Below, piece after piece: positions 33,353 to 45,811 of a stretch of DNA of 64,000 bases. A program made the position numbers and the translations under genes. Position 1 is the first letter of the stretch. The number at the start of each line of letters is the position of its first letter. This DNA comes from Cycas panzhihuaensis. Its lineage: Eukaryota > Cycadophyta. The notes beneath the pieces were generated by a model. The model worked only from the letters and a program-made list of their open reading frames with translations. It made no database searches and had not been told where the DNA came from. The stretch spans positions 221,099,741-221,163,740 of the forward strand of contig CM041465.1 of assembly GCA_023213395.1 (NCBI GenBank). The letters are read 5' to 3'.

Positions 33353-33868
33353 TGAAACATATGTTACAATTTAAAATTTAAGTTTGATACTATATTATAA
33401 TGTAATAAATATTAATAGTGAAAGTATATCACACATATATAATCAATATCTAATATCATGTGGAATCTACATAGATCATATATATAAGATGAATATAAAG
33501 AGAAATAACATGAATATAAAATATAAAGTAGATCAATCATACATCACAAGAGAGATAATAAATTTATACATAGAAAACCTAATGTTAAAAAAATCATAGG
33601 AAAATGTTAGAATTGGAAGCTCCTCTTTAGATATTAAAATAAATACATCTCCAAGTCAAAGATATCTCTTAAGTTCTCAAGTGATGTGTATATATATTTA
33701 TATTAATATCATCTCATGAGTAGCTTATTATTTCTCTTGAGATTTTATATCATTCAATAGGATGTTTACATGGATATAACTCATAATGCATCTAGTGAGT
33801 GGGATTATGGATGGGTTCACAACATTACTATTAAATATTATATATATAGATAATCACATATTATAACA
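33353..33868 (-). repeat. LTR of copy B, left (3' on the minus strand)
   Basis: Starts TGAAACATATGTTACAATTT and ends CATATTATAACA. Shares with the right LTR the phrases GTTTGATACTATATTATAATG, GAAAACCTAATGTTAAAAAA, CTTAAGTTCTCAAGTGATG and ATGAGTAGCTTATTATTTCTC. The outer edge is set by homology with copy C. An alternative start is TGTTACAAT at 33362. Confidence 0.75.
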
Positions 33869-35639
33869 TTCCTTCATAATATTTAATGTCTTCAATTTGT
33901 TATCTTAATCTCCTTCGGCTTTATTGTTTTCATGTCTTCAAATTTTCTTAAACCTCTAACTTATATCAAAATCTATATCTATATCAATATGTATAATGTC
34001 ATATCAAGTATCATCATTTGTAACCTATAAATATTAGTATCATACTTGTTATAATCAACCTATAGTTAACTTGTAGTCATTTGTGATCAACAATGACCAA
34101 CTATAAATAACCAACCTATAAAAACCTATATAACTGTTAATCATCAACCAATATATAAAGTGTCTTCCTAAACATCTTTAGATCTTCACCTATAAAGCTA
34201 TTTTCAATCATCATCTATCAACTAATTGTCACACAAAGCAAAAAATAATTACTAATGTCCATATAAAATAATAACCATCTACTAAAATATATGGATAACC
34301 AGCCATTATAATTATTAATTATATAGGAAGTGTTTCTTATATATAGTTTATTAATAAACAAGTGTAGCATAAAATTTCTCACCTATTGCATATAATATTA
34401 ATAATATGATATGTGTGTTATATAAAAGTAGCTTCATTCACCTCACCTCTAAGGTATAGGAAAGTATCTTTTATGTTGTCTTTATCGATATTTTTATATA
34501 TTTATAACTTTCTTTTAGCAACTATTAATAAAATATTAACATTATATCAATCAAGAAAGACATACTAACTTTAAGAATAAGCTAAACTACCTAGACAAAA
34601 TAAATTAGTTATAACAAGGTAATATAAACAATATGTTTCTATGGCCTCTTATCATACATGGTAAATCCAATTTCTCACTAACAAACACTTTTGATATATT
34701 AGTTAGATAATCTCAATAGCTAAATTTATATGCTAAGTAAATAATATATGAGATGTTTTCTTATCTTATAAATAGATGGAAAACTCTCACTCACTTATTT
34801 CTCTATCAAATAATCAAATTGAGCCTTTTATTAAATATCATATGGTGTCGATCACTATTAAATGGGTTTTATCAATCATTTATTAAAAAAATTATCCAAA
34901 TAAATTAGGTTATCTTACATTTGACTAGTGTTGTGTACCACTAAAATAAATAAGTAAATTTCAAGAGGGACTTTAATATCCAACATATGTATAAGATTCC
35001 TCCATCAATATTATAATAAATATATTTCCACTTCATAAAATTTTCATATGTTATAAACCTTCAAAATTATAAATGAGCCTGTTTGCATGTATTTTTAAAT
35101 GAAACTTCCTTTTTCTTTTATCATCAATTAACAATACTATCATCATATTTGGAGCCTTTGAAAACATTAGAATATGTGAAAACTATTTTGAAAAAGGTCA
35201 TAAAATACAAATTTTATGAGGTAAAGAACTTTGATCAAATTTACTAATTAATATCTCTATCATCTAATCTTTGAAATATGCCTGATTACCACTCCTTTTG
35301 ACTATCTTAAAATTCTCTTTCTAAGACAATTGACAAGATAAAAAATAGATACTATACTGAAAAGTTATACTTGAAAATATGAAAGTTTGTCATAAAAAAT
35401 ACATGATTCTTAATAAAAATTTATTTAGCCCCTTTTGACTACGGTCACTAGTTGCATCATGATTCCATATGATCATTTGCTAAAGATCAAGAGGGCTTCA
35501 TAAATTTTAAAATTTATCAAATATAGCTTAATTTATTTTTATATTTATAAAAAAAAAATTCAATTTGATTAATTTATTTTAGCATCCACCCTTATCTTCA
35601 AAATCCAAAAATTATAAAAAATAATTAATTAGATTAATT

Positions 35640-36420
35640 ATATTTTTGATCAATTATAGGTAGCTTCACAATTTCTACATTTGTATAAAATTTATTCAGT
35701 AATTGATGGTAATCTATTCTCTATGGAATCTATGTTATCTCTATTGGATTTTCTCTACATAGAATATGTACAATTACATGGAGGTACAATAATGGTTTGG
35801 GCAATACAGAGGAACTTGAGGGCAAGATTCTATTCTAACTCAAATGACATTTCTTTCCTTCATATTATGGGTAATTTATCATCTTGTATAAGGTTTTCAT
35901 TCTTCACAGTGGACATCACTTTAGAGAAGGTCAATGACATTAGCATATGCCAATAGAACTGTGAGTTTTAGGCATAGTCATATAATACTTCTGTTGCCAA
36001 GTTATGGATTCATCAAGATCCTTCTGATCACTAGGTAATAATAAGATTATGGAGGGTGCATAGGGTTGATCTTTAAGAATATGCCTTAGCATAGATTTTC
36101 ATTAAGTATGCAACTTCAAAAAATAATTGGTAAATATTCCATAGTTAACCCTTTTATAATTCTTATAGTTTTTAATCCACCCCACCTATTATCAACATGC
36201 CAATAGAGATCAGATCCTCCATTCTTACAATCATATGAAGAGGCATCTCCCATTACAAACAATTTCATTATGACATCACGAATTCCACCACTAAATTCAT
36301 TACCAAACTATATAACCTTTGACTTTTCTTAATGAGATTGTACAATATGGAATCAACTACTTGCATTATCTATTTATTTTAATCTATACTTATCAATTTC
36401 TCTATATCTCAATTGTATTG
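35640..36420. other. Segment of copy B that I cannot align to copy C
   Basis: A 91-codon open frame (35681-35956, plus strand) begins MYKIYSVIDGNLFSMES and matches nothing I recognise. Base composition is less AT-skewed than the flanks (GGTTTGGGCAATACAGAGG). It could be captured host sequence or simply diverged internal sequence. Coding potential is not established. Confidence 0.3.
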
Positions 36421-37339
36421 GTTTTATCCTTAGGCTATATATTATAAAGATTATGGTACACGAGCATGATTGCTAATCTTCATATGGCACCGTGCCCTCA
36501 TAAATATATTATATATCTCATATCATACCATTAATAATTTATTAAAAATCCTTTTATGAGTATATACTTTTATTTTTATCAAATCCACATCCATGTACTA
36601 TAAGATAATATTATCAACTATCAAACCATGCATCAATATATCTAAATTTTTTAAATTTATGTATGCCCTTCAATCAAGTGCTTTAAATTCTAAATTTCCA
36701 TTTATATAACAATCAAATTGATGGCACACATATCAATCATATGCCTTATCATACCTTAAATTTGTTATCATACACTTATCAACATATTACTTTTCATCAT
36801 CATACAAGTTTGTTATTTATTTAGATGATTAGTATTGCTTGGGCTATTATGCTCTTGTCAAATAATTTTTTGTTTCTAATTGTGAGATTTGGTAAGGTGT
36901 CTAATCTTATAAAATCTCTATTACTTATGTAAATGGATGGCCTATATAGGTAAATACAACTAGAAATAATTTCTCTCCTTTTCATCATCACATCATTGGT
37001 AGACTTGATTTATATACTTGAATATGTGTAAATAATATACTTAAAAATAATGTTCATATAAATTAATAAATTAAAAGACCATTATTTTTTTATATTCTTC
37101 ATCTATATATAGCTTCATCTCATCTATATATGGCTCTCATTCATTAGTTTCTTTTAGCCCTAAAACCTCAAAGATATATCACTGGCATAATTGACATAAT
37201 AATATTTCTAACTCATTAAATACACCTTATAATTGACTCCTTTATTGGCTTATATACTAGTTAACTTATATACTAGCTCATTAATTTGGCTTGTATAGGC
37301 TTGGTTCCTACTTGCACAAGTTCTTTCATGTTATAGCTC

Positions 37340-37952
37340 TGACACCATGTTAGAATTTAGAATTTAAGTTTGAGACCATGTTATGATGTAATGGATATTT
37401 GCAGTAAAATTATATCACACATATATAATCAATATGTAGTATCATAAGGAATGTATGTAAATCATGTATATAAGATGAATATAAAAAGAAATAACATGAA
37501 TATAAAGTATATAAAGTAGATTAAGCATGCACCACAAAAGAGATAATAGATTTATATATAGAAAACCCAATGTGGAAAAAACCACAGGAGAAGATTGGAA
37601 TTAGGACCTTCTATTTAGATATTAGATATCTTTAGGTCAAAAGCCCTTCTCAAGTTCTCAAGTGATACACACACACGCACACACACACACATATCACCTT
37701 ATGAGTAGCATATTGTTTCTCTTTATCCTTTACATCATCTAATGGGATGTTTATATGGATATGTGTGTATTATTTCATCTTTGAATGCATCTTCTAATAA
37801 GATGTTTACATGGATACATATGCATTATTACACCTCTCAATACATCATCCAATAAGATATTTATAGGATATGTGTATATAGAATGAGATTATATGAAGGT
37901 TCACAATATTAACATTAACTTTATATATGTGAATAATTATATATTCTAGATA
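37340..37952 (-). repeat. LTR of copy B, right (5' on the minus strand)
   Basis: Starts TGACACCATGTTAGAATTT and ends near ATATTCTAGATA. It is about 100 bp longer than the left LTR because of (CA)n at 37668-37691 and extra repeats of an AAGATGTTTACATGGATA-like unit between about 37740 and 37870. Confidence 0.75.
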
Positions 37953-38490
37953 TTTCATTGAATATTCAGGGTATGTGAATAAAATAACATTTTAGAGAAC
38001 TGGTAGTTATACAGGCTAGTTACCCACATATTTTGGTATATGGTTATTATTTTATATGGACATCAATAATCATTTTTATTCATGAGATTATTGAGATATT
38101 TGAGTTAATAATATTGATGTTTATAATAGCTTTATAAGTGAAGATACGAACTTATTGAGGAGAAAATTTTATATAAACATAATAATTGAAAGTCATGAAT
38201 TAAGATTCACTATTTAGTTTATTGATGATAGTTTTATAGGTTTTATGAGGGTCTAATCATGGTTGCTCATAGTTAATCATAGTTGACTATATATGGTTAC
38301 AGATTAATTGCTTGGAGGAGATAATAATGATATATACAGATTTATAAGTTATAGTTTATACAACTTAATTCATCTTGATATAGATTTGATATAAGTTTAT
38401 AAGTTCTAATATATAGAAAAGCATGAAGAAATGAAGACCAAGGATGAATATGAATATTGATTATTAAAGACATTAAACATTAAGGAAAAG
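37953..38490 (+). mobile_element. LTR element copy A, internal part right of insertion B, with polypurine tract
   Basis: The reverse complement of copy C 40017-40553 aligns with this stretch throughout: AGAGAACTGGTAGTTATACA against AGAGAACTAGCAATTATAGA, then TGGTTATTATTTTATATGG. It ends in ACATTAAACATTAAGGAAAAG just before the LTR, a worn polypurine tract. Confidence 0.75.
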
Positions 38491-39045
38491 TATTAGAATA
38501 TGTAATTATTCTCACACATATAATGTTTAATGTAAGGTTGTGGTTTTAGACAATCTCACACTCAAAAGTACTGATAATTATGGCATGCACACATATTCAT
38601 GTATACATCCTATTAGATGATGAAAAGATTCAGAGATATTATAGGCTATTTCTAAGGTGACACAATCTATAAATATGTACATGCAACATATAAGAACTTG
38701 AGAAAAATTAAGAAAAGATCAAACTTGGAGATATAATAATTTGAAGATCATAATAAATTAAAGCTACTGATTCCAACCTTTTCCTGTGGTTTTTTCCATC
38801 TTAGATTTTTCACATACAATCTATTATTTCTTATGGTGCATGTTCATTTTATTATGGTGAATAATTATTAAATGCTTATTACTTTATGCTCATGATATCC
38901 CTTGATATATTTATATTATATTATATGATTATGTACATAATCCTTATGATATGATTAATTCATTAAACTTCATTGATATATTTTTTCTATATAAATAAGT
39001 ATATTCTAAATGATATTAGAGTAAAACTAAAAATTTCATTAAATT
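38491..39045 (+). repeat. 3' LTR of copy A (right edge approximate)
   Basis: Starts TATTAGAATATGTAATTATT (TG changed to TA). The plus strand carries the reverse complements of the landmarks in the B and C LTRs, for example CTTTTCCTGTGGTTTTTTCC against the ACCACAGGAGAAG phrase of B. Confidence 0.65.
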
Positions 39046-39501
39046 TGTGCTACTCTAGCATCTCAAACTACTCTTTTTGATAAATGACTAGTCTTGAAAC
39101 AACTAATAAATTGATAAATCTCCCATAGTTGTTACTCTAGCATCTCAAAAAATAACATGTATGGAACCCTTAAAAATCTCCACCATAGACTTCTAAGAAA
39201 ATCAAATCCATTGATGCCCTAAATTCACATAATATTTGACAATGGAGATTTAAGGAAACCTTAGATTTCTCATAAATAAAACATGGAGTAAAGATAACAA
39301 GTATATAGGAGAAGATATGACTAAATAATTACACAACATAGAGAAATCATAATGAAAGTAAATGTTTTGATACCATGATAGAGTATGTAGAGGAAAAAAT
39401 TGAATCATAAGAAAAATTAGATATAAGAATAAATCTTGCATTAAATTTTAGTTTGTAAATATCTCATACATATATTAATCTCATGTTAATAAGACCATCA
39501 T
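39046..39501. other. Unassigned AT-rich sequence between copies A and C
   Basis: GTTACTCTAGCATCTCAAA-like sequence occurs twice (39047 and 39126). GTTTTGATACCA at 39364-39375 reads as a primer-binding-site-like sequence on the minus strand, followed by TGATAGAG. Nothing else is recognisable. Confidence 0.35.
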
Positions 39502-39506
39502 TTAAT

Positions 39507-40016
39507 TGATACCATATTAGAATTTAGAATTATACTATTATGATGTACTAAGTATAACAAAATGAAAGTATAATATATATGTATAATGACAAAATTAACT
39601 CATAGGATATGCACATATATAAAGTAATAAACATGAATACAAAGTGATTAACAGATTAAACATGCATCAATAAGTATCATCACTAGAGAGACAACAAATG
39701 TATATGTGAAAAACCCAATGTAGGAAAAACCATAAGTGAAGGTAGAATTTATAGCTCCTCTTATGATCAGAATGAATATATCTCTAGGTCAAAGACCTTT
39801 CTCAAGTTCTCAAGTAATGTGTGTATATATTTATATCAATAGTTACCTCATGAGTAGCTTATTATTTCTCTTGAGTCATTATATCATCTAATAGTATGTT
39901 TACATGTATAAATATATATCTTATATATCTCAATGTGTCTAGTGAGTGGGTTTGTATATGTGTCCATTATATTAATATTAAATATTACATATGTGATAAT
40001 ATCACATATTCTAACA
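39507..40016 (-). repeat. LTR of copy C, left (3' on the minus strand)
   Basis: Starts TGATACCATATTAGAATTT and ends CACATATTCTAACA. It is close to 54764-55302 (for example ATTATACTATTATGATGTACTA against ATTATACTATTATGATATACTA in part). The edge is fixed by target duplication TTAAT. Confidence 0.85.
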
Positions 40017-40553
40017 TCCTCCCTTAATGTTTAATATCTTTAAATCTTCAAGTCTTTCTCTTTAGTCTTTAATCTTAATGTCTTTATATCTACTAGTTCT
40101 TATAACCACTATTAAAATATGCATCTATATCAATCTATAATAATTTATAACTTGTATCATCACATATAAGCTATAAATCATTATATCATCTATCATTTGT
40201 AAATCTATCATCCATTTACTTATCTCTTATAAATATTAATTTGTATTACTTATGTCTAAACTTGTATGTAGTCATTTATGTACATTAGTAATTAATTATG
40301 AACATCTAACTTATAAATATATACCATCAATTAAACATCAATATTAACCAATATATGAAGTGTTCTCCTAAATATTTTCATATCTTCAACTATAAAGCCA
40401 TTATCAAATATCTATCAACTATTAATTAATAATCTTAATAAATAAATTAATTATCCAATCCATATAAAATAATAACCATCTACTAAAATGCATGAGTAAT
40501 CAACCTCTATAATTGCTAGTTCTCTAGGTAATTACTTTAGATATAACATTTAT

Positions 40554-40859
40554 TAAAATAAGTTTATGCCACAAGGTCATTACATTAGTATATTATTCTA
40601 AAAAGGGCCTTAAGTAAATTTTAAATTAGATCACTTAAGTGAAATGTACTTTCATATGCATTATATATAATTTCATCTCATTAGGAAAAACCTTAATCCT
40701 AATGCACTCCCTCATTAATATAAAAGAAATAGCTCAATGGAGGTTCATTCTTACCTTCTCATTTTATGAGAGCTACTCTTTTTCTCTTAAGTCTTTGTTA
40801 CTCTCATGTTTATCTTTATGTATAGTGTATAGAGGTGAAGGCTAGATCCTTTGCTTTTA
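40554..40859 (+). repeat. 5' LTR of copia element 2 (306 bp)
   Basis: Starts TAAAATAAGTTTATGCC (TG changed to TA) and ends CCTTTGCTTTTA. The partner starts TGAAACGAGTTAATGCC at 49380. Confidence 0.9.
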
Positions 40860-40861
40860 AT

Positions 40862-40872
40862 TGGTATCAAAG
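40862..40872 (+). promoter_or_regulatory. Primer-binding site of copia element 2
   Basis: TGGTATCAAAG lies 2 bp after the LTR. It is the initiator Met-tRNA type with G-to-A changes. Confidence 0.85.
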
Positions 40873-42825
40873 TTAGCTTGCATCATATTCCTCACTTATA
40901 CTTGTAATGGAGCTATCACTCCCTTCTCCCCTATAATCCATATAGTGAATGGAGATTGTGTGAGTGGATTTAGAAAATTTTTTAAGTTTTCATTATAATA
41001 CATTTAGTATTATTTACTTTCCCTCCTTTATCTTTTGTATGTTTTAGAAGCACAATACAAGGAATTGTAAGGCCTAAGGATTCTAATCCTTTGGTAGTTA
41101 TTTCTTTATTTCCTATCCTTCTTTTCTTTCCCCTCTTTTTGTCTATTTAACAAGGGGAAATGATGTCGAAATGTTTTTAGCATTTAGATTTATAAAGGGA
41201 AATATTTAAAAGGGGAGGTGTTGCCTAATTAAAAAAAAAAAAAATTAGAGTTATTTATAATATCCATCATCATATGCTCTCACCTTGCCCATATTAGGAT
41301 CTTAGTAATTAGAACATGATGGATATTTTATTTGTTAATTCGATATGTATAAGTTAGATTTTTTATAAAAATAAAAATATGCTTGCTCAACTTTATAAGT
41401 CTGCCAAAACGTTTACAAAGCTCTAATTGTCCTAATTATAATTGATGAAGATGTAGCTCTAAGTCTAGTTTCCAATATAAAAAGTGACACTTAATTTCAT
41501 TATTATAGGAGAAAGTTATTACTATTTTAGTGAACAATGACTATTTTCAATAAGGATTTTATAAAAATATATTCTATCCAATTTATAGGGGTGTTCCTTG
41601 TTTTCAAAAGGGGCTAATTTATTTTATTAAAGTTTTTCTTTATATTTTTACCTAGAGAGCACCTATCACATTTATCATTATAATTTACCTCTAGAGTATC
41701 AGTTTTTAGTGAAACTAGTCTCATTAGAACTATATTTTAGTGATCTTCAGTGTGGTATTATCTTTTATCTAATTTAAGTTTATTTCAGGTGAGTTTTAAT
41801 TGATCAAAGTGATAACTTTTTTTTAGCATTTATTCTATTAGTGATAAAGAGGTCTAATCACAGTTTTTACAATAACTTAATCATTTAAGCTTCAATTTTA
41901 GAACTGTAAGAACCGTTAGAAAGGCATTTTAAAGCACTTTGTGTTGGAATTAGTTTTATTATATTTTGACATCATTTTATAGGACTTTAAAGTTGCTCAA
42001 ATTAAGGTTCTAGTTTAACCATAAATAGACTTATATAGTAATATTTTAAAAGTATTTTTTATTTCAAATAATTTTATTTAAGCATTATTTATTACTAATC
42101 AATTCCTTAGAGTTATTGTTGGTCTTTCATATATATTATAAGCTATTTTTTAGCTAATTAATATCATTTTTATCTCTTTAAGCTTGAAGAAATCTAAGTG
42201 CAGCAAAATATCAAATGGGTAATATCTACCTTGATTCTATTTCATTTTTTGCATTATTAAACAAATATAAATAGTTTCTTGGAACTTTTAATCACTTTGA
42301 GCATAGTTTTTGTTCAAAAATTGTAAGTTTCATATAGTTATTTTTGTTCTTATAAATGAATGATTTGGCATTTAAAATCTAACATCATTGTCTTGTAACA
42401 CTATTATCTTGCATATTAGTAAAAAAGTTACCCTTTATTAAAGGCTTTAGTCATTTTTTTTCTCAACTTAAAATTTGTAAAAGCTTAGTTTTAAGGTTCA
42501 TTGATTAGATATTTATCTCAAAAATTTAATATTCTAAAAGTTAAATAACATTCAAGTATTAAGAGTTTCTTATTATATTACATCGCAATCAAAAGAGTAT
42601 ATAGCTTCTTATCTTTCCTATAAAAATATATCAATTTGAAAGCATCAGTCTGTACATTAACACTTATTTTTTGATTCATTAAAAGAAAAAGAGTATATTA
42701 ATCACCTTTTAATTACAATTATTATAAATTTATAAAGTTTTGCTTCATACTTTCATTTTAGGATTACTTATTTTAGTTATTTATTGAAACCATATTTGTT
42801 GATCATGTACTAAAGCTTTTATACA
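40873..42825. other. AT-rich internal sequence without a gene
   Basis: Leader of copia element 2 followed by the presumed 5' part of the gag-only insertion. An A-run lies at about 41231-41244. I found no matching 5' LTR for the element that ends at 43912, so the boundary between the two is unknown. Confidence 0.4.
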
Positions 42826-43570
42826 ATGGCAATGAATTTAAGCAATATTAGTTTTCTAATATTTGATGGAAATGACTTTAATCTTTAGAGAATCATAATG
42901 AAATCACATCTTATCTCAAATAACCTTTGAAAATATATAAATGATGGATATAAACCAAACAATAAAGAAGATTTGAAAAGGGACAATGAAGCCCTAACTT
43001 TTTTGTTTTGTAGCATAGATGATAATGTATTTTCTAGTGTTTTAAAAATGACTACATCCAAATTAATGTATTTTCTAGTGTTTTAAAAATGACTACATCC
43101 AAATTAGTATGAAATACTTTAGAATTGATTTATGGGGGAGATTCCTTAGATTTTAATATTACTTACATTAATGATATTTTTCCTGTGAGGTAGATGTTAG
43201 AGTAGGTACCATCTAATGAAAAGACTAACATTTCTTGTATTGGTATAGATTTCAATAAAAATAATGACTACAATATCATATTGAGTAAGATGATATGTAT
43301 TATGGACTCAACTAAAGTGAAGGACAAAGATCAAAACAAATCCATTTCTATTCATTCAAATTAAGCTACCTCCACTACACCTACTTGAAAGCTATTCACA
43401 CTTTACAATATTAGAGAGAAATATTTTATTAAAAGGATGATAAGGTAAGTTATTATTGATTGCATCAAGCATGTTGACTATCAAGCTAAAGAACAAGTAT
43501 TCAAAGTTTTCTTCAAGTATAGGTACCACAAGTTTAAGGAGAAATGAAGAATGATCGTGATAAACATTAA
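42826..43570 (+). pseudogene. Gag of the gag-only LTR family, copy 2
   Basis: The ATG at 42826 opens MAMNLSNISFLIFDGNDFNL, then RIIMKSHLIS and ALTFLFCSIDDNVFSSVL. This is the copia-type Gag N-terminus (F-x-G-x-N-F/Y ... K-x-x-L ... A). A 41-bp tandem duplication at 43024-43105 shifts the frame, and later stops break it. The C-terminus (KVFFKYRYHKFKEK, INIKREFVEVN) matches the fragment at 6603-6750 and is followed at once by a polypurine tract and LTR, without protease, integrase or reverse transcriptase. Confidence 0.62.
43024..43105 (+). repeat. 41-bp tandem duplication within gag
   Basis: Two adjacent identical units starting AATGTATTTTCTAGTGTTTT. The length is not a multiple of three, so the frame is lost. 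It looks recent, since I see no differences between the units. Confidence 0.9.
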
Positions 43571-43579
43571 GAGGGAGTT

Positions 43580-43912
43580 TGTTGAGGTTAATGTTCATCA
43601 CCCCACTCCCACTTTAGACATATGTGAGCACACATATGTTAATGGTAAGTTAGGTGAGTTTAATTTTATAGAGTTGTGTATTATTTTATTATTATTTAAA
43701 TTTTAGAGATTGAGGAGGTTTCCTTCCTCCCTCACAACTATATAATTTTTAGAGTGTATAACCCTGGTATCTTTTGACACCATCTTCTTTTGGAGATTTG
43801 ATGTACTCTCATCATACAATGGCTTGAATAAGATATACTTTGGTTTATGATTCTCAATTTGGATTAATTATTGAATACTTACTCTTCTCTACACTCCACT
43901 TATTTTCCAACA
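43580..43912 (+). repeat. 3' LTR of the gag-only family, copy 2 (333 bp)
   Basis: Starts TGTTGAGGTTAATGTTCATC after AAGAGGGAG, ends TATTTTCCAACA. Aligns with 6751-7093 and 63760-64000. Confidence 0.78.
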
Positions 43913-44599
43913 TGAATGAGTTGAGGATTGAGAGTACATAGTATCTATTATGGCTTGGATTTCATCACCAAGCACAATTTTGGGTATCATGGGTTAAGGC
44001 CAACTTAGTTCTACTAGAAGCCTAGGCATCCCTTCACCAAACTCAACTATATATTAGACACAAGTTAGAGGTTATTAGGTTGATTACACATCCTATATTT
44101 AAGTTTTAAAGTTGTGTGCATATAATAATATCAACTTTTACATTAGTATATAATCTTGTATATTAATCACTTACATATTTGTAAATGGTAATCCATAGTG
44201 CAATCACAGTGTTATATTCCTATTGCGTTAGGATAATTCTACAATAAGTGTTGGTGGCTAATTTATATCATCGTGTTACCCTAGGTTAATATTTGGCACA
44301 TGTGTTGGTGACTTTTCTCTAAGTTGCTCCCTTCATCTTTGAACAACCATTCTCACTTCTTTATTCTTCCTTCTACTACACTACTTTATTACATCTCCTA
44401 TTTGTAAACAGTGATTGGTCATTTATTACCATTACTTTCATAGTCCCTTATTTAATTTCTTCCCTTCTTAAGAGACACCATATATTTAAAGTTCAAGTAA
44501 AATATGAACTATATTCTTAAAAGAAAAGAAAATTAGGATATGTGATTCACTAGTGTCAGAAATGCTATGAAGTATGAAGGTCTTTGGAGGGATCACTTA
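43913..44599. other. Internal sequence of copia element 2 upstream of gag, no gene seen
   Basis: AT-rich, non-coding by eye. It should be the copia leader resuming after the gag-only insertion. Confidence 0.4.
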
Positions 44600-45480
44600 T
44601 AACTTATACTAATTGTTACTGCTACCACTACCACACCTACTTGTAGAGGAACTCCTCTAACTACTCCCATTGATGTTATGACCAAATTCTAATGGGAACT
44701 TGATGATGATAAAATCTATGCAAAGATACTCCTTATCACTAATTATTCCCTACATAATCTCATCATTAAAGCTATACATGATATAATGTAGAAAGTCTTT
44801 GAAGTTCTTAAGAAGAACTTTGACACTAAATCAAACTTAGAATTTATTTACTTAGTGCTCAAGATGAATAAATTGAAAATATAGAAAGGACATACAAGTG
44901 AGATATTCAATCTCCTTTATCCCATCAAGTAATCCATTAATAAAAACTTTAAGACTCAATGTATTATATGAGATTTCTTGATTCGGTCATGTCTCCATAT
45001 CATAGACTACAAAAATCTACTAGGAATTCTTTAATCTAGTGGCACCTTAAAGACCCTGAAGTTTGAGGATGTTGCTAATAAGTTCATCGAATTTGATAAG
45101 ACCTTTAATACTAACTTTTCCACTATATTAGTTTTTATTGATACTACTTTTTAAGTGGAAAAAGATCCTTTTTATACCAAAAATCAAGGTCAACCCTCTA
45201 GTAGAGGTGGTAATTCTCATGAAAGAGGTAGAAGTAGACAACAAGGATAATGTCCTTATGGTCAACAGGCTCTCCAACACCAACAAAAATAGTCTCAAGA
45301 CCAAGGCCAAAATAATTAACCTATACCTAGATCTAATAATCAGAGATAATATAACTAGCCTATAACTTCTTATGGGATTGGAAATCAAATACTTATATGT
45401 GAAAGGTGTCATAGAAAAGGAAATTATGCCAAATTATAAAATTGCTACCAACAAGCTACCAAACTATTTATAATGCCATG
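44600..45480 (+). pseudogene. Gag and zinc knuckle of copia element 2
   Basis: Broken frame with WELDDDKIYAKILLITNYSL and VFEVLKKNFDTKSNLEFIYL, typical of copia Gag (UBN2 domain: W..L...Y......L...L). It then has a glutamine/asparagine-rich linker (GQPSSRGGNSHERGRSRQQG) and a knuckle relic CERCHRKGNYAKL, with the His replaced by Asn and the last Cys lost to a stop (relatives: CxxCxxxGHxxxxC). Nucleocapsid function is lost. Confidence 0.75.
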
Positions 45481-45811
45481 GTGTACTTAATGTTGATGAT
45501 ACTTCTTTCGTAGATGCTTTTGGTGGAACACAATTTGCTCATGCATACCTTCAAAGAATTATGGCTACTTCATAAAATACTATTGACAAATCCACTAAGT
45601 ATTTTGAGGCTCATTATGATTATGCTAATTCACTTTTGCCTCCACCACTTAAAGTTGCCAATAGTGCCATCTCAAATACTTCATCTTGGATTATAAATAC
45701 TAGAGAAACACAACATATGACTTGTCATTGCTAGTTCTTTTAGGATTTTAACTCTAAAGTTTGTGGTGTTGTACACATGGATAATAAACCATATCAGCCA
45801 AAACCGTTTGC

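Larger units (their letters stand above)
33353..37952 (-). mobile_element. Non-coding LTR element copy B (4.6 kb), minus strand
   Basis: Two related LTRs (33353-33868 and 37340-37952) flank about 3.5 kb without recognisable gag or pol. Next to the right LTR the plus strand reads GCTCTGACACCA (37336-37347), which is TGGTGTCAGAGC on the minus strand, a primer-binding-site-like sequence that fixes orientation. It resembles a large retrotransposon derivative. I found no clean target duplication. Confidence 0.75.

Noticed and set aside
33384-33599. 71-codon open frame in the left LTR of copy B
   Set aside because: It lies wholly inside an LTR and is not kept in the right LTR.
33353-37952. Perfect target duplication for copy B
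   Set aside because: ATTAA precedes the left LTR, but the right junction reads CTAGATATTTC with no match, so I do not claim one.
39250-39441. 63-codon minus-strand hydrophobic open frame
   Set aside because: Short, AT-rich, no motif, in unassigned repeat sequence; expected by chance.
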